From Callorhinus ursinus (lineage: Eukaryota; Chordata; Mammalia; Carnivora; Otariidae), in the NCBI RefSeq assembly GCF_003265705.1, contig NW_020312867.1, positions 10,639,228 to 10,703,227 of the forward strand: 64,000 bases of DNA. Reading direction: 5' to 3'. Shown here one piece after another: positions 1-11,068 of this stretch. Within the stretch, counting starts at the first letter, position 1. Every line of letters begins with the position of its first letter. The notes beneath the pieces are model-generated. The model did not search any database. It was not told where the DNA came from and was given only the letters and a program-made list of their open reading frames with translations. The position numbers and the translations under genes are program-made.

Positions 1-425
1 ATTTATCTTTACTATTTCTCATTGAGTCAGTTTTGGATAGACTTTTTCTATGAAGTTATGCATTTCATCTAAGTTTTTAAGTTTAGTAGCAAAAAACTTC
101 ATAGTGTATAGTTGTTTATAGTTTAAATTTCTGTATTTTCTATTATCATGCATCTTTCATTTTTAATATTGTTAGGTTGTACCTTCTTATATATTATATA
201 TATTCTTCTTATGGTATATATAATATATTCTTATAATATATGTGATATATATATATCTTATATATATTGTATAGATACTTAATGCCCAAATTCTATTATT
301 TCATTCCTTCTGTCTTTCCAGATTTATTCTATTATTTTCCCCTCATGTTTAATGTTGACTGATAAGCTCAATAATTTTCAGCCTTTCTTCTTTTCTAATA
401 TTATCATTTATAGTTATATGCCAAT
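1..425 (-). mobile_element. L1 ORF2-region fragment, AT-rich
   Basis: Degenerate sequence resembling the complement of the mammalian L1 ORF2 region (CATTTCATCTAAGTT... motifs), interrupted by a TA-rich low-complexity stretch at about 185-270. It starts outside the window. Confidence 0.5.
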
Positions 426-796
426 TGCATGTCATGTTTCCTAGAAGTAGAGCCTAAGGTGGGGATTCTTGTATAAGGATTTATTGAGAGAGGGCTCTCA
501 GAATAAGGGAACTGAGAGAAGCTGAAGGGAAGCTGGAGGAAGGAGCTAAGCAAGGATGTGGTCTCAGCTGGAACCCATCCAGGCCTGATCCATGGGGAGC
601 TCGGGAACATGAGTGGACACAGAATTGGTCCCACTCTGAGGCCAAGTGGACTGAACTTTTGTACTCCTACCCAATCAATAATTGACTACAGACTGCTGTT
701 GGGAGTGGGAGGGAGGGCAACTCTTCCAGGTGAGATGGCTCCCATCAACTGAGGGCAATCGTCTTAGAAGGGGCAGCCAGGAATTGCTGGCAGGCA
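426..796. other. Unassigned stretch, possibly old repeat
   Basis: No gene is seen. The segment starting near 440 (TTTATTGAGAGAGGG...) looks like a degenerate interspersed repeat, but I cannot name the family. Confidence 0.3.
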
Positions 797-848
797 CATT
801 CACTATTACGTGTGAAAAAGCATTATGTCTAAAAAATGTACGTATCTT

Positions 849-1050
849 TTTTAAAAGATTTTATTTATTTGACAGAGAGAGAGAGAGGGAGAGAGAGAGA
901 GAGCAAGCAGGGGGAGCGGCAGCAGAGGCAGAGGGAGAAGCAGGCTCCCCACTGAGCAGGGAACCCCATGTGGGGCTCTATCCCAGGACCCTGGGATCAT
1001 GACCTGAGCCAGAGGCAGACTCTTAACCGACTGAGCCACCCAGGTGCCCC
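849..1050 (-). mobile_element. Can-SINE (SINEC)
   Basis: Carnivore tRNA-derived SINE in antisense: the tRNA-like head is at the right (GAGCCACCCAGGTGCCCC) and the A-rich tail at the left. The target duplication is GTACGTATCTT/GTATGTATCTT (838-848, 1051-1061; one mismatch). Confidence 0.93.
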
Positions 1051-1218
1051 GTATGTATCTTAATTAAAAAACACTTTATTGCTAAAAAATGCTAACCCTC
1101 ATCTGAGCTTTCAGCGAGTCATAATCTTTCCTGGTGGAGGGTCTTGCCTTGATGTTAATGGCTGTTGACTGGTCAGGGTGGTGGTTGCTGAAGTTTGGGG
1201 TAGGTGTGGCAATTTCTT

Positions 1219-1327
1219 TCTATTTTTATTGAAGTATAGTTGACATACAACGTTGTATTTGTTTAAGGTGTACAACAGAGTGATTTGACATTTTATACAT
1301 TACTCTATGCTCACCATGGTAAGTGTA
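1219..1327. mobile_element. Short L1-derived insertion inside Tigger1
   Basis: About 109 bp of L1-like sequence (TTTTATTGAAGTATAGTTGA...) flanked by an 11-bp target-site duplication GGCAATTTCTT at 1208-1218 and 1328-1338. The flanking Tigger1 reads continuously across the insertion. Confidence 0.75.
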
Positions 1328-1945
1328 GGCAATTTCTTAAAATAAGACAACATTGAAGTTTGCTACATTGATTGACTCTTCCTTTCATGAACATCATGTG
1401 ATGCTGTTTGATACATTTCACACACAGTAGAACTTCTTTCAAATTTGGAGTCAATCCTTTCAAACCCTGCTGCTGCTTTATCAATTAAGTTTATGTCATA
1501 TTCTAAATCCTTCGCTGTCATTTCAACAGTCTTCACAGCATCTTCCCCAGGAGTAGATTCCATCTCAAGAAACCACTTTCTTTGCTCATCCATAAGAAGC
1601 AACTATCTATCCATTAAAGTTTGGTCATGAGATGGCAGCAATTCAGTCACATCTCCAGGTTCCACTTCTAATTCTAGTTCTCCAGCTAGTTTCACCACCT
1701 CTGCAGTTACTTCCTCCACTGAAGTCTTGAATCCCTCAAAGTCGTCCATAAGGTTTGGAATCAACTTCTTCCTAACTTCCATTAATGTTGATATTTTGAC
1801 CTCTTTCTCTTCCTATGAATCATGAATGTTCTTACTGGTATCTCGAATGGTAAATCCTTTGCAGAATGTTTTCAATTTCCTTTGTCCAGATCCATCAGAG
1901 GAATCACTATCTATGGTGGTTATAGTCTTACAAAATGTATTTCTT

Positions 1946-1952
1946 TTTCTTT

Positions 1953-2011
<59 letters not shown>

Positions 2012-2177
2012 AGAGAGAGAGAGAGCAAGTGGGGGGCAGAGGGAGAGTGAGAGAATCTTAAGACTCCACGCTGAATGCAGAGACCAATGTGGGGCTCTAT
2101 CTCATGACCCTGAGGTCATGACCTGAGTCAAAATCAAGAGTTAGACACTTAACCAACTGAGCCCCTCAGGCACTCCC
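1946..2177 (-). mobile_element. Can-SINE with expanded (TTTC)n tail
   Basis: Antisense SINEC whose tail has grown into a TTTC microsatellite (about 1949-2010). A perfect 14-bp target duplication AAAATGTATTTCTT lies at 1932-1945 and 2178-2191. It splits the Tigger1 transposase. Confidence 0.93.
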
Positions 2178-3624
2178 AAAATGTATTTCTTAAATAATAA
2201 GACTTAAAAGTCAAAATTACTCCCTGATCTATGGGCTGCAGAAGGATGCTCTGTTAGCAGGCATGAAAACAACATTAATCTTGTGTATCTCTATCAGAGT
2301 TCTTGGATGACCAGGTGCATTGTCAATGAGCAGTAATATTTTGAAAGGAATCTTTTTTTTCTGAGCAGTGATTCTCAACAGTGGGCTTAAGATATTCAGT
2401 AAACCATGTCGTAAAGGGAATTGCTATCATCTAGGCTTTGATGTTTCATTTATAGAGCATAGGCAGAGTAGATTTAGCATAATTCCTAAGGGCCCTAGGA
2501 TTTTTGGAATGGTAATGACTATTGGTTTCAACCTCAAGCCACCAGTTGCATTAGCCCCTAACAAGAGAGTCAGCCTGTCCTTTGAAACTTTGAAACCAGG
2601 CATTGCCTTCTCTTCTTCAGCTATGAAAGTCCTAGATGGCATCTTCTTCCAATATAAGGCTGTTTCATCTACATTGAAAGTCTGGTGTCTAGTGTAGGCA
2701 CCTTCATTCTTAGCCAGGTCTTCTGGATAACTTGCTGCAGCTTCTACGTCTGCACTTGCCACATCACCTTACACTTTTATGTTGTGGAGATGCTTCTTTC
2801 CTTAAACCTCATGAACCAACCTCTGCTAGCTTCATTCTTCTCTTCTGCAGCTTCCTTACCTCTCTCAGCCTTCACAGAATTGAAGAGAGTTACGGCCTTG
2901 CTCTGGAGTAGGCTTTGGCTTCAGGGAATGTGGCTGTTTTGATCTTCTATACAGACCCCTCAAACATTCTTCATATCAGCACCAAGGCTGTTTCACTTTC
3001 TTATCATTTGTGTGTCCACTGGAGTAGCACTTTTAATTTCCTTCAGGAACTTTTCTCTTGTACTCACAACTAGGCTAACTCTTTGGCACAAGTGACCTAG
3101 CTTTCAGCCTGTCCTGGCTCTTGACATGCCTTCCTCACTAAGCTTAATCATTTCTGGTTTTTTATTTAAAGTGAGAGATGGGCTATTCTTCCTTTCATTT
3201 GAGCACTTCAAGGTCATTTTAGAGTTAGTAATTGGTCGAATTTCAATATTGTTGTATTTCAGGGAATAGGGAGGCCTGAGGAGAGGAAGAGAGATGCGGG
3301 GACAGCTGGTTGGTGGAGCAGTCTAAACACACAACATTCATTAAGCTTGTTGTCTTCTATGGGCACGGTTTGTGGTGTTCCTAAATAGTTATAGTAGTTA
3401 ACATCAAAGATCACTGATCATATCATATCTTATTATATTACATTATACATATAGTAATAAAGAAGTTTGGAATATTGTAAGAATTACCAAAATGTGACAT
3501 AGAGACATGAAGTGAGCAAATGCTGTTGGAAAAATGGCACTGATAGACTTGCCTGATGCAGGGTTGTCACAAACCTTCAATTTGTAAAAGACACAATATC
3601 TGTGAAGTGCAAAGTATGCCTGTA

Positions 3625-4485
3625 CATGATGTTGGAGGCATTTTTGTAATTCTATTTTTTTTCTCACCAGACAACAACCAGGGATTTTATGAAATAAAAT
3701 AAAGATACCCATAAGTAGATAAAGCCATGTTGTGGCCAACAAGCTTGCCTGTCACTCACCATGCAATACAACTCAAAGCAGGAGAAATTCCCAAAGCCCT
3801 CAAACTGCACAAAAGACATTTCAAAAACAATGAGAGACTGGTGTGACTGACGTATCATGTGGGAACTATTGCTGAAACGCTGAAAATCAGTTTCCCAGAA
3901 GCTTTTTTGCTGACTTTGAACAGGAGCAGCTTAATTTCTAGAGATGCAATTCAATCAGGGAAAAATGAAACTGTGATTTTTGTCAAGTAGGGAATGATGA
4001 CAATATCACACATTCTTTAAAAACCTCAAAATTGTACTGTCAATTCTAAAAGTACTAAAGAAATTAATGTCATAAGCACAGGTTTCCAAAATAAGCAAAT
4101 CACTGTGATGCTATATGTAGCTGCCATGAACCCAAAGAGGCCATAATATTTACTGTGAATATGGTGTTCATATAGTTTCATTTTCAAAACAGAATACTTA
4201 TGAGAGTAAAAGAGGGAGTGTGGGTACTTATGTAAGGATAGCAGGGACTGTCCCAAGTAAATTGGGTCACCCTGATTTTAAATTATAGAGCAATTTCTGA
4301 GAGTGGTATTTTCCCCAAAGATGTTATTGTGGCTGCATACAATAATGGATGGATGCTGGCTGAGACAATGGAGGATTACCTAAGAAGCATTTAGAATAGA
4401 TGTACAGGAGTCATTGGCAACCAGTCTACCCAGTACATTACTCCTGTTGTATGTTGTGGGCATTTATTTGAACAGTGAGATAATG
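3625..4485. other. No gene or repeat recognised
   Basis: AT-rich DNA between Tigger1 and the L1/HAL1-like element. Short open frames on the minus strand have no family resemblance and are taken as chance. Confidence 0.4.
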
Positions 4486-5190
4486 AGCTCAAGAGATAAA
4501 GATAAGGAAAATATAAACAGAGGACCAGAGACAGAATTCACAGTGAGAAATTCTAATACATATTTAATCAAAGTTCCAGAATTTAAAGAACAAGACAGAC
4601 AAGGACAGAGGCGATATTTGAAGAGATAAGAGCTGAAAAATTTCTGAAACAATTGAAAGATACCAACCCACAGATTCAAGAAGCTCAATTCTAGACTCGA
4701 CATAAAAAGAAATCTACACCTAGCTACAGAGGACCAAAGACACAGAGAAAAATCTTAAGAGCAGCTAGAAGGGGCAGAAAAAAGACATAACTTTTAGTTA
4801 GCTGGCAATGGAAGTGAGAAGAAAGTGGAACGATATTTTCACTGTATTGGGGAAAAAAAAATCCATATAATTCTATACCCAGCTAAAACATCTTTTTTTT
4901 TTTTTTTTAAGATTTTATTTATTTGACAGAGAGACACACAGTGAAAAAGGGAACCCAAGCAGGAGGAGTGAGAGAGGGAGAAGCAGGCTTCCCGCCGAGC
5001 AGAGAGCCCAATGCGGGGCTCGATCCCAGGACTCTGGGATCATGACCTGAGCCGAAGGCAGACACTTAACGACTGAGCCACCCAGGTGCCCCTAGCTAAA
5101 ACATCTTTTAAGAAAGGAGAAATAAAGGCATTTCCATTAAATGTAAAGCCTAAATTCTGAGTTTATCCCCAGGCAAACTTTACTAACGAT
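4486..5190 (+). mobile_element. HAL1/L1 ORF1-type LINE fragment, split by a SINE
   Basis: Sequence such as ...AATTCTATACCCAGCTAAA...AAAGGAGAAATAAAGGCATTT matches the ORF1-side region shared by HAL1 and L1 elements. It continues across the SINE at 4897-5093 after one target-duplication copy is removed. Confidence 0.6.
4897..5093 (-). mobile_element. Can-SINE (SINEC)
   Basis: Antisense copy with a perfect 16-bp duplication AGCTAAAACATCTTTT at 4881-4896 and 5094-5109, inserted in the LINE fragment. Confidence 0.94.
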
Positions 5191-5282
5191 TGTTCAATAA
5201 GTGCTTTAATTAGAAGGAAAATGAGCTCAGATGAAAGGGCTGAGAAGCAAAAAATACGTGAAGAGCAAAAGAAAAATAAAAC

Positions 5283-5292
5283 NNNNNNNNNN
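5283..5292. other. Assembly gap (10 N)
   Basis: Ten N bases immediately before an AAAG microsatellite. The round number suggests a placeholder of unknown true length. Confidence 0.98.
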
Positions 5293-5339
<47 letters not shown>

Positions 5340-5340
5340 G
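5293..5340 (+). repeat. (AAAG)n microsatellite
   Basis: About 12 AAAG units directly after the N gap; the true repeat is probably longer and its left part unresolved. Confidence 0.95.
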
Positions 5341-5639
5341 AAAAGTAAACGTGTTTATGTATTTTTCCATTGTATTCACTTCCCAGCACAAGACACATTC
5401 TCTTTTCATGGCTCTGCCACTTGCCCAATTCTCAGGAGCTTCTGAGTGGAAAATAAAGCACTGCTACCAAATGCTTTAGGAGGTTGAGAAAAAGTAGTTT
5501 CAAGGCCAGAGTATTTGCTGCCATTAGAAAGACTATGACTACCTTTATTTTGAAATATGTGATGGAAACCACAGAGAAAAAAATATGGCTTAAAGAAAAC
5601 ACATGATGGGATCATTTCAAGTTCATTTCTCCTGTTCAA

Positions 5640-6595
5640 AAAGTGGAATATAGAAATAAGTCTCAATTCAATGATAAAACAAACAACCCAGGGGCGCCTG
5701 GGTGGCTCAGTCGTTAAGCATCTGCCTTAAGCTCAAGTCGATCCCAGGGTCCTGGGATCGAGCCCCACATCGGGCTCCCTGCTCCACAGGAAGCCTGCTT
5801 CTCCCTCTCCCACTCCCCCTGTTTGTGTTCCCTCTCTCGCTGTGTCTCTCTCTGTCAAATAAATAAATAAAATCTTAAAAAGAAAAACCCAAACAATCCA
5901 ATAAAAAACAGGCAAGGATTTGAGCAGACACTTCACAAAAGAAGATATACAGATGACAAAAAAGCACATGACTATATGCTCAACATCATTAGCCATTGTG
6001 GAAAAGTAGATTAAAACTCCTATTGAGATGTCATGACACTCCTACCATATGACCCAGTGATCCAACTTCTAAGTATTTTTCCAAGTAAAATAAAAACTTA
6101 TGTCCACACATAAATCTGTATGCAAATGTTTATAGCAGTTTTATTCATAGTCTCCCGATAAGAAATAACCCATATGTCCTTCAACTAGTGAACAATAAAA
6201 TCTGGTATATCCATATAATGGAATACTACTCAGCAATAAAAAGGAATGAACTACTAATATACACGACATAGATGAATTTCAAATGCATTAGGCCAAGTGA
6301 AAGAAGCCAGACTCAAAAGGCTAGATACTGTATGATTCCATGTATTCCAGAAGCAAAATTGTGGGGACAGAAAAGAGATCAATGGTTTCCAGAGGCTGGA
6401 GAAGGAGGAGGGATTAACTACCAAGGGGCATGAGGGAATATTTTGGGGTGATAGAACTGTTTTATACATCAATTGTGGTAGTGATAACACAACTTACATG
6501 TTTCTCAAAACTTGCAGAACTGTATACTAACAAGGGTAAACATTCCTGGATGTACTTTATACCTTTAAAAAAAAAAAGAAGAAAAAAAATCGAGG
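5640..6595 (+). mobile_element. L1 3' end (old L1M-type), split by a SINE
   Basis: Recognisable L1 3'-end text such as AATGGAATACTACTCAGCAA and AGTGAAAGAAGCCAGACTC, ending in an A-rich tail near 6570-6590. The SINE at 5691-5885 lies within its left part. Confidence 0.75.
5691..5885 (+). mobile_element. Can-SINE (SINEC)
   Basis: Sense copy beginning GGGGCGCCTGGGTGGCTCAG and ending AAATAAATAAATAAAATCTT plus A tail. Flanking duplication is unclear. Confidence 0.93.
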
Positions 6596-6935
6596 CATCC
6601 TCAGAGTATTTTACAATCTCACTTTCTTTGACATGGAAGTAAATGTGTTCATTACACACTTGTGTGCAATCCCCCATCCCCAACACAGGCCAAAAACTTT
6701 GGTTGTTGTCATGTCAAATTTCCAGAACCATTTCTCCCAGCCTTCTCTCTCCTTTGGGCAGATGACTTTCCCACCTACTTCACCAAGAAGGACTGGATTA
6801 GATGAATACATCTGACCTTTTTCTCTTCCTCCTTAAATGTTCTCTCCTTATTTGTGTGAGCATTCAAACAACCTCTAAACACCTCAGGGCATTTACATTC
6901 CAGTATGGAAAGTAATTTTCATATTAAAAAGTACA
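6596..6935. other. No gene or repeat recognised
   Basis: Short unassigned stretch between an L1 tail and a SINE. Confidence 0.4.
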
Positions 6936-7065
6936 GGGGCACCTAGGTGGCTCAGTCGGTTAAGCGTTGGACTCTTGATCTCCGCGTCATGAGTTCAAGC
7001 CCTGCACTGGGCTCCATGTTGGGCGTGCAGCCTGCTTAAAAAAAAAAAAAAAAGAAAAGTAGAAT
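6936..7065 (+). mobile_element. Short Can-SINE variant without CT-rich tract
   Basis: The head GGGGCACCTAGGTGGCTCAG is followed by a short body and an A16 tract. It lacks the usual CT-rich region, so it is either a short subfamily or internally deleted. Confidence 0.85.
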
Positions 7066-7159
7066 AAACTCACCAAAAAGTAGAATAAGCTCACCAAAAA
7101 CTGTAGTGATTTGGTGGTATGACCAGACACTGACATCCCTTGATGTTTCTAGACAGTTT

Positions 7160-7640
7160 GAGGACCAATTAACCATTTAGGTTAAGTGAAAGAAGCCAAA
7201 CTGAAAAGCTACATACTGTATGATTCCAACTATATGACATTCTAGAAAAGGCAAAACTATAGAGACAGTAAAAAGATCAGTGGTTTCCGGGGGATTGGTG
7301 GGGAGAGAGAGGGGAAGGTTGAGCACAGGGATTTTTTAGGACAGTGAGACTATTCTGTATGATACCATAATGGTGGATACGTGTCATCTATACATTTGTC
7401 AAACCACAAAATGTACAACACCAAGAGAGAACCTTAATGTAAACTATTGCATTTAGTTAATAGTAATGCATCAATATTGGCTCATCAATGAAAACAAATG
7501 TACCGCCATTATACAAGATGTTCAAAATAGGGAAAATTGGGAAAGAGGGTGAAGGGGTATATGAAAACTCTGTATGTTTTGCTCAATTTTTCCTTTAAGC
7601 CTAAAACTGTTCAAAAGTCCACTAATTTTTTAAAAAGTGA
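7160..7640 (+). mobile_element. L1 3' end, old
   Basis: Contains the L1 3' block (AAGTGAAAGAAGCCAAACTG, TACATACTGTATGATTCCA, CAGTGGTTTCCGGGGGATT) and a degraded 3' UTR. Confidence 0.7.
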
Positions 7641-8268
7641 TTCAGAAGAGTGGAACTTTAGATGTGAAATTTTAAGAATACTTAACCAATTTTATGTTCT
7701 TGAAAGGATGCACAAGAGTGGTAAGCCATAATTCATCAATCCTAAGGTTTAAAAAGTCTCTGAATCAGGTTACATCTTAAAATTGATGGTATTTTAGGTT
7801 CGAGGAAATATGGTAAGATAAAATATATGTCTAAAGAGGCCTAAAGGAGGCCTTTTAATAAGTATTAAATAAAAACCTAATGCTCAACATCGCTCATCAT
7901 TAGGGAAATACAAATCAAAACCCAGTAAGATACCACCTCATACCTTTCAGAATGACTAAAATTAACACAGGAAACAACAGATGTTGGTGAGGATGTGGAG
8001 AAAGGGGAACCCTCTTACACCATTAGTAGGAATGTAAACTGGTGAAGCCACTCTGGAGAACAGTGTGGAGGTTCCTCAAAAAGTTAAAAATAGAGCTACC
8101 CTACAATCTAGCAATTGCACTACTGGGTATTTACCCAAAGGATACAAAAATACAGATTGGAAGGGGTACATGCATCCCGAAGTTTATAGCAGCATTTATC
8201 AACATTAGCCAAATTATGGAAAGAGCCCAAGTGCCCATTTACTGATGAATGGACAAAGAAGATGTGAA

Positions 8269-8274
<6 letters not shown>

Positions 8275-8314
<40 letters not shown>
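8275..8314 (+). repeat. (TA)n microsatellite
   Basis: About 20 AT dinucleotides inside an L1 3' end. Confidence 0.97.
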
Positions 8315-8318
<4 letters not shown>

Positions 8319-8325
8319 ATATAAT

Positions 8326-8351
8326 CACACACACACACACACACACACACA
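8326..8351 (+). repeat. (CA)n microsatellite
   Basis: About 13 CA units, 11 bp after the (TA)n tract; the compound array is probably polymorphic. Confidence 0.97.
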
Positions 8352-8564
8352 GTGGAATATTACTCAGCCATGCAAAAGAATGAAATCTTGCCATTCACAA
8401 TGATATGGACGGAGCTGGAGTGTATGATGCTAAGCTAAATAAGTCAGTCAGAGAAAGACAAATACCATATGATTCTACTCATATGTGGAATTTAGGAAAC
8501 AAAACAGATGAACATAGGGGAAGGGAAGAAAAAGAGAGAGGGAAACAAGCCGTCAGAGACTCTT

Positions 8565-8763
8565 TTTTTTTTTTGATAGAAAGAGGGAGAGAGAACAAGT
8601 ATGGGGGGAGGGGCAGAGGGAGAGGGAGAGAGAGGATCTTAAGCAGACTCCACGCCCAGCTGGGAGTCTGACATGAGGCTGAATCCCATGACCCTGAGAT
8701 TACGACTGAGCTGAAATCAAGAGTCTGACGCTTAATGGACTGAGCCACCCCGGTGCCCCCATA
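8565..8763 (-). mobile_element. Can-SINE (SINEC)
   Basis: Antisense copy in the L1, with duplication AGAGACTCTT at 8555-8564 and 8764-8773. Confidence 0.9.
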
Positions 8764-9429
8764 AGAGACTCTTAAGGATAGAGAACAAACTGAGGGTTGA
8801 TGGAGGGAGATGGGTGGGGGATGGGCTATATGGGCGATGGGTATCAGGGTGGGTACTTGTTATGAGCACCGGGTGTTATATGTAAGTGATGAATAACTAA
8901 AAAAAATAATAAAAACAATAGCTTAGGAAAAATAAAAATCTAAGATTAGAAAGTGTTGTGTCATAGTTTGTCAGTGTTTTTCTTTTTAAGTGGGGCTTAA
9001 AATAATAGTGCATCTTACAACTGATGGTGTCTCAAGTTAGATGTGATATAGATTAAGTGTGCACTATAAAAATTGGCTAGATGATATATATATATTTATT
9101 GTTGCCTCTGATGGTGGGAGTTAAAAGGAGATTACAATTTGAATTATAATGTTTTATTTCTTGTATTTGAAAAGGACAAAGCAACTGACATAAAATGTCA
9201 AGAAAGATAAATCTGAGAAGTAGGAGCATGGTGTTATGTCTTTTTTGACTATTTTATTTTATATATTTAAAAATTTTAAAACAGCGAGACAAATACATGA
9301 AAAAAAAATTGAAGAACACCTTGGAAACCTACTCAGAGCCAGCTAACCTGCAATTTATTTGTTGGGGAGTTTTCTCGGGCAGTTGGGGGATGGCAGAAAC
9401 TGAGGGAAGAAACAGTCATCTGGCAGACA

Positions 9430-9690
9430 CCAAAAAGATAAATATTCCACTTACACGAGGTACCGACCATAGTCAAATTCATAGGGACAGAAAGCAGAAT
9501 AGTGGTTACCAGGGGCTGAGGGTGGTGGGGGAGTCATCTTAAATAATATTATTTAATGGGTACAGAGTTTCAGTTTGGGATGATGGAAAAGTTCTGGAAA
9601 TGAATAGTGGTGATGGTTGCACAATGCTGTGAAGGTACTTAAAGCCACTGAACAGTACACTTAAAAATGGTAAATTTTCTGTTATATACC
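9430..9690 (+). mobile_element. L1 3'-end fragment
   Basis: L1 3'-end text (TGGTTACCAGGGGCTGAGGG, CACTGAACAGTACACTTAAA). The stretch 8926-9429 before it is AT-rich with no recognised gene and may be further degraded LINE. Confidence 0.6.
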
Positions 9691-10204
9691 CTCTTCCCTG
9701 CCCAAAGTGGGCAGGGGAAATCAAGAGTTTCATTTGGTCATGTTGTGTTTGAGATGCTCAAAGGTAGTTGGAGAAAATCCAAGCTCAGGGGAGTGATCAT
9801 GGGTTGTACATCCAGACTCAGCGGACACCATGTTGAAGCCATGAGGCTAGAGAGAGAGAAGGGGAGCAGTGAGCTCCAAGACCAGGGCCCTCCACCCCTG
9901 GGAGGAGTGAGGCCAAAGAAACCACGAGCAGAAGGTCTTCCCAGCAGGAGGCAGCTGTCAGTGGTCTCGAAATTTTCTGAGAGACTGACTGAGGCAAGGC
10001 CCTGGATTCGGCAACGTGGGAGTTGCTGGGGTTCCAGCAGAGTGCTAAGAAAGGGACGCAGACTGAAGTGGGTTGGGAAGGAGGAAGTGGTGATGGGAAA
10101 TATCCCCAATATTTTGGAGAAATTTTGCGGTGAATATTAGGTGAGGAAGGCGGGGGATAGCTAGAGGCAGATGAGGTGGTCTAGGGTAGCTCGCCCCCTG
10201 TTTT
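9691..10204. other. No gene recognised
   Basis: Overlapping open frames on both strands (157 and 123 codons) lack start context, homology or codon signature and are taken as chance. Confidence 0.4.
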
Positions 10205-10398
10205 CTAAAAAAAAAATTCTTTATTTTAGAGAGAGAGTGTGAGATCAGGGGGAGGGGCAGAGGGAGAGGGAAAGAATCTCAAGCAGACTCTGCTAAGTAT
10301 GGAGCCTGATGTGGGGCTTGATCTCATGAGACTGAGATCATGACCCAAGCTGAAACCAAGAGTCAGAGGCTCACACGACTGAGCCACCCAAGGTGCTG
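10205..10398 (-). mobile_element. Can-SINE, older copy
   Basis: Antisense copy with a degenerate head (GACTGAGCCACCCAAGGTG) and body; more diverged than most copies here. Confidence 0.85.
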
Positions 10399-10892
10399 CT
10401 CAACCCCCCACCCCCGCCGCCGTCCCCTTTTTTAAAAGACGAGAGATTCCGGAGGATGTTTGTAGGCTTATGGGAATGATCCACTCTTCCCACAAGAGAG
10501 GGGCGAGGAAAGGCAGAGGAGAGAAGAGAGAACCGAAGGAGGACAGCCACGGGCCGTGGGAATGGCCTGAGGTGGGAGCAGACACCTCCTCCATTTCTGA
10601 GGAGCATGGGAGAGAGAGTGGGCAGGTGGGGCTGACGTTTGGTGGTGGGAAGGCAATGGGGTCTGCTTCCTGAGCTGAGCTGGGCCCATGAGGGGCTGTT
10701 GGGGGCTTGGGGGCCGAGGTGAGAAAGGTAACACCCTCCCTCAGGAAGTGTGATGGGTCCACCAGGCAAGGCAGAGTGCCCCATGGAGCCCTGCGGCCCT
10801 GACATAAGGGGGAGACCAGCAACGACCATGAGGTCGAGTGTGATGTTCCTTGGCAGAGAGCACAGGCAGGTGGGCCTCACTCACTCGTGTTC

Positions 10893-11068
10893 TCAACGTG
10901 TGCTTCACGCACCAGCAGCATGAGCATCACCTGGGAACCTGTTAAAATGCAAATGACCGGGCACCACCCCAACCCTACTGAATCAGAAACCCTAGGCGGG
11001 GGGGGCCCACCCACCTGTGTTTTTCACAAGCTCTCCAGGTGATTCTGAGAATTTGAGAAGCTCTGAAC
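10893..11068 (+). mobile_element. MER5A-type hAT-Charlie relic
   Basis: Shows CCAGCAGCATGAGCATCACCT, TACTGAATCAGAAACCCTAG and CTCTCCAGGTGATTCTGAG, in the order of the MER5A consensus. Confidence 0.85.

Larger units (their letters stand above)
1093..3217 (-). pseudogene. Tigger1 (pogo-type) transposase pseudogene
   Basis: Fragments of the transposase survive: [18 protein letters not shown] with the first catalytic Asp (about 2427-2762) and a C-terminal stretch, [18 protein letters not shown] (about 1363-1602), both on the minus strand in different frames. Between them the frame is broken by indels, stops and a SINE. The protein can no longer be made. Confidence 0.85.
797..3622 (-). mobile_element. 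Tigger1 DNA transposon, near full length, with three nested insertions
   Basis: The minus strand reads as Tigger1: the right end at 3622 is the reverse complement of its CAGGCATAC terminus, next to a TA (3623-3624), the target used by Tc1/mariner-pogo elements. The 3' terminal part is missing near 797. After removing two SINEs (849-1050, 1946-2177) and an L1 piece (1219-1327) about 2.3 kb remains, close to the full-length element. It is an old, immobile relic. Confidence 0.9.
7872..8925 (+). mobile_element. Carnivore-type L1 3' end, split by a SINE
   Basis: Well-preserved L1 ORF2 end and 3' UTR (ATGCTCAACATCGCTCATCA, TGGAATATTACTCAGCCATG, GAGCACCGGGTGTTATATG), ending in an A-rich tail near 8900-8925. 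It is among the younger LINEs here. A (TA)n(CA)n microsatellite has expanded inside it. Confidence 0.85.

Noticed and set aside
1093..3217. Functional transposase gene
   Set aside because: The Tigger1 transposase is broken by frameshifts, stops and a SINE.
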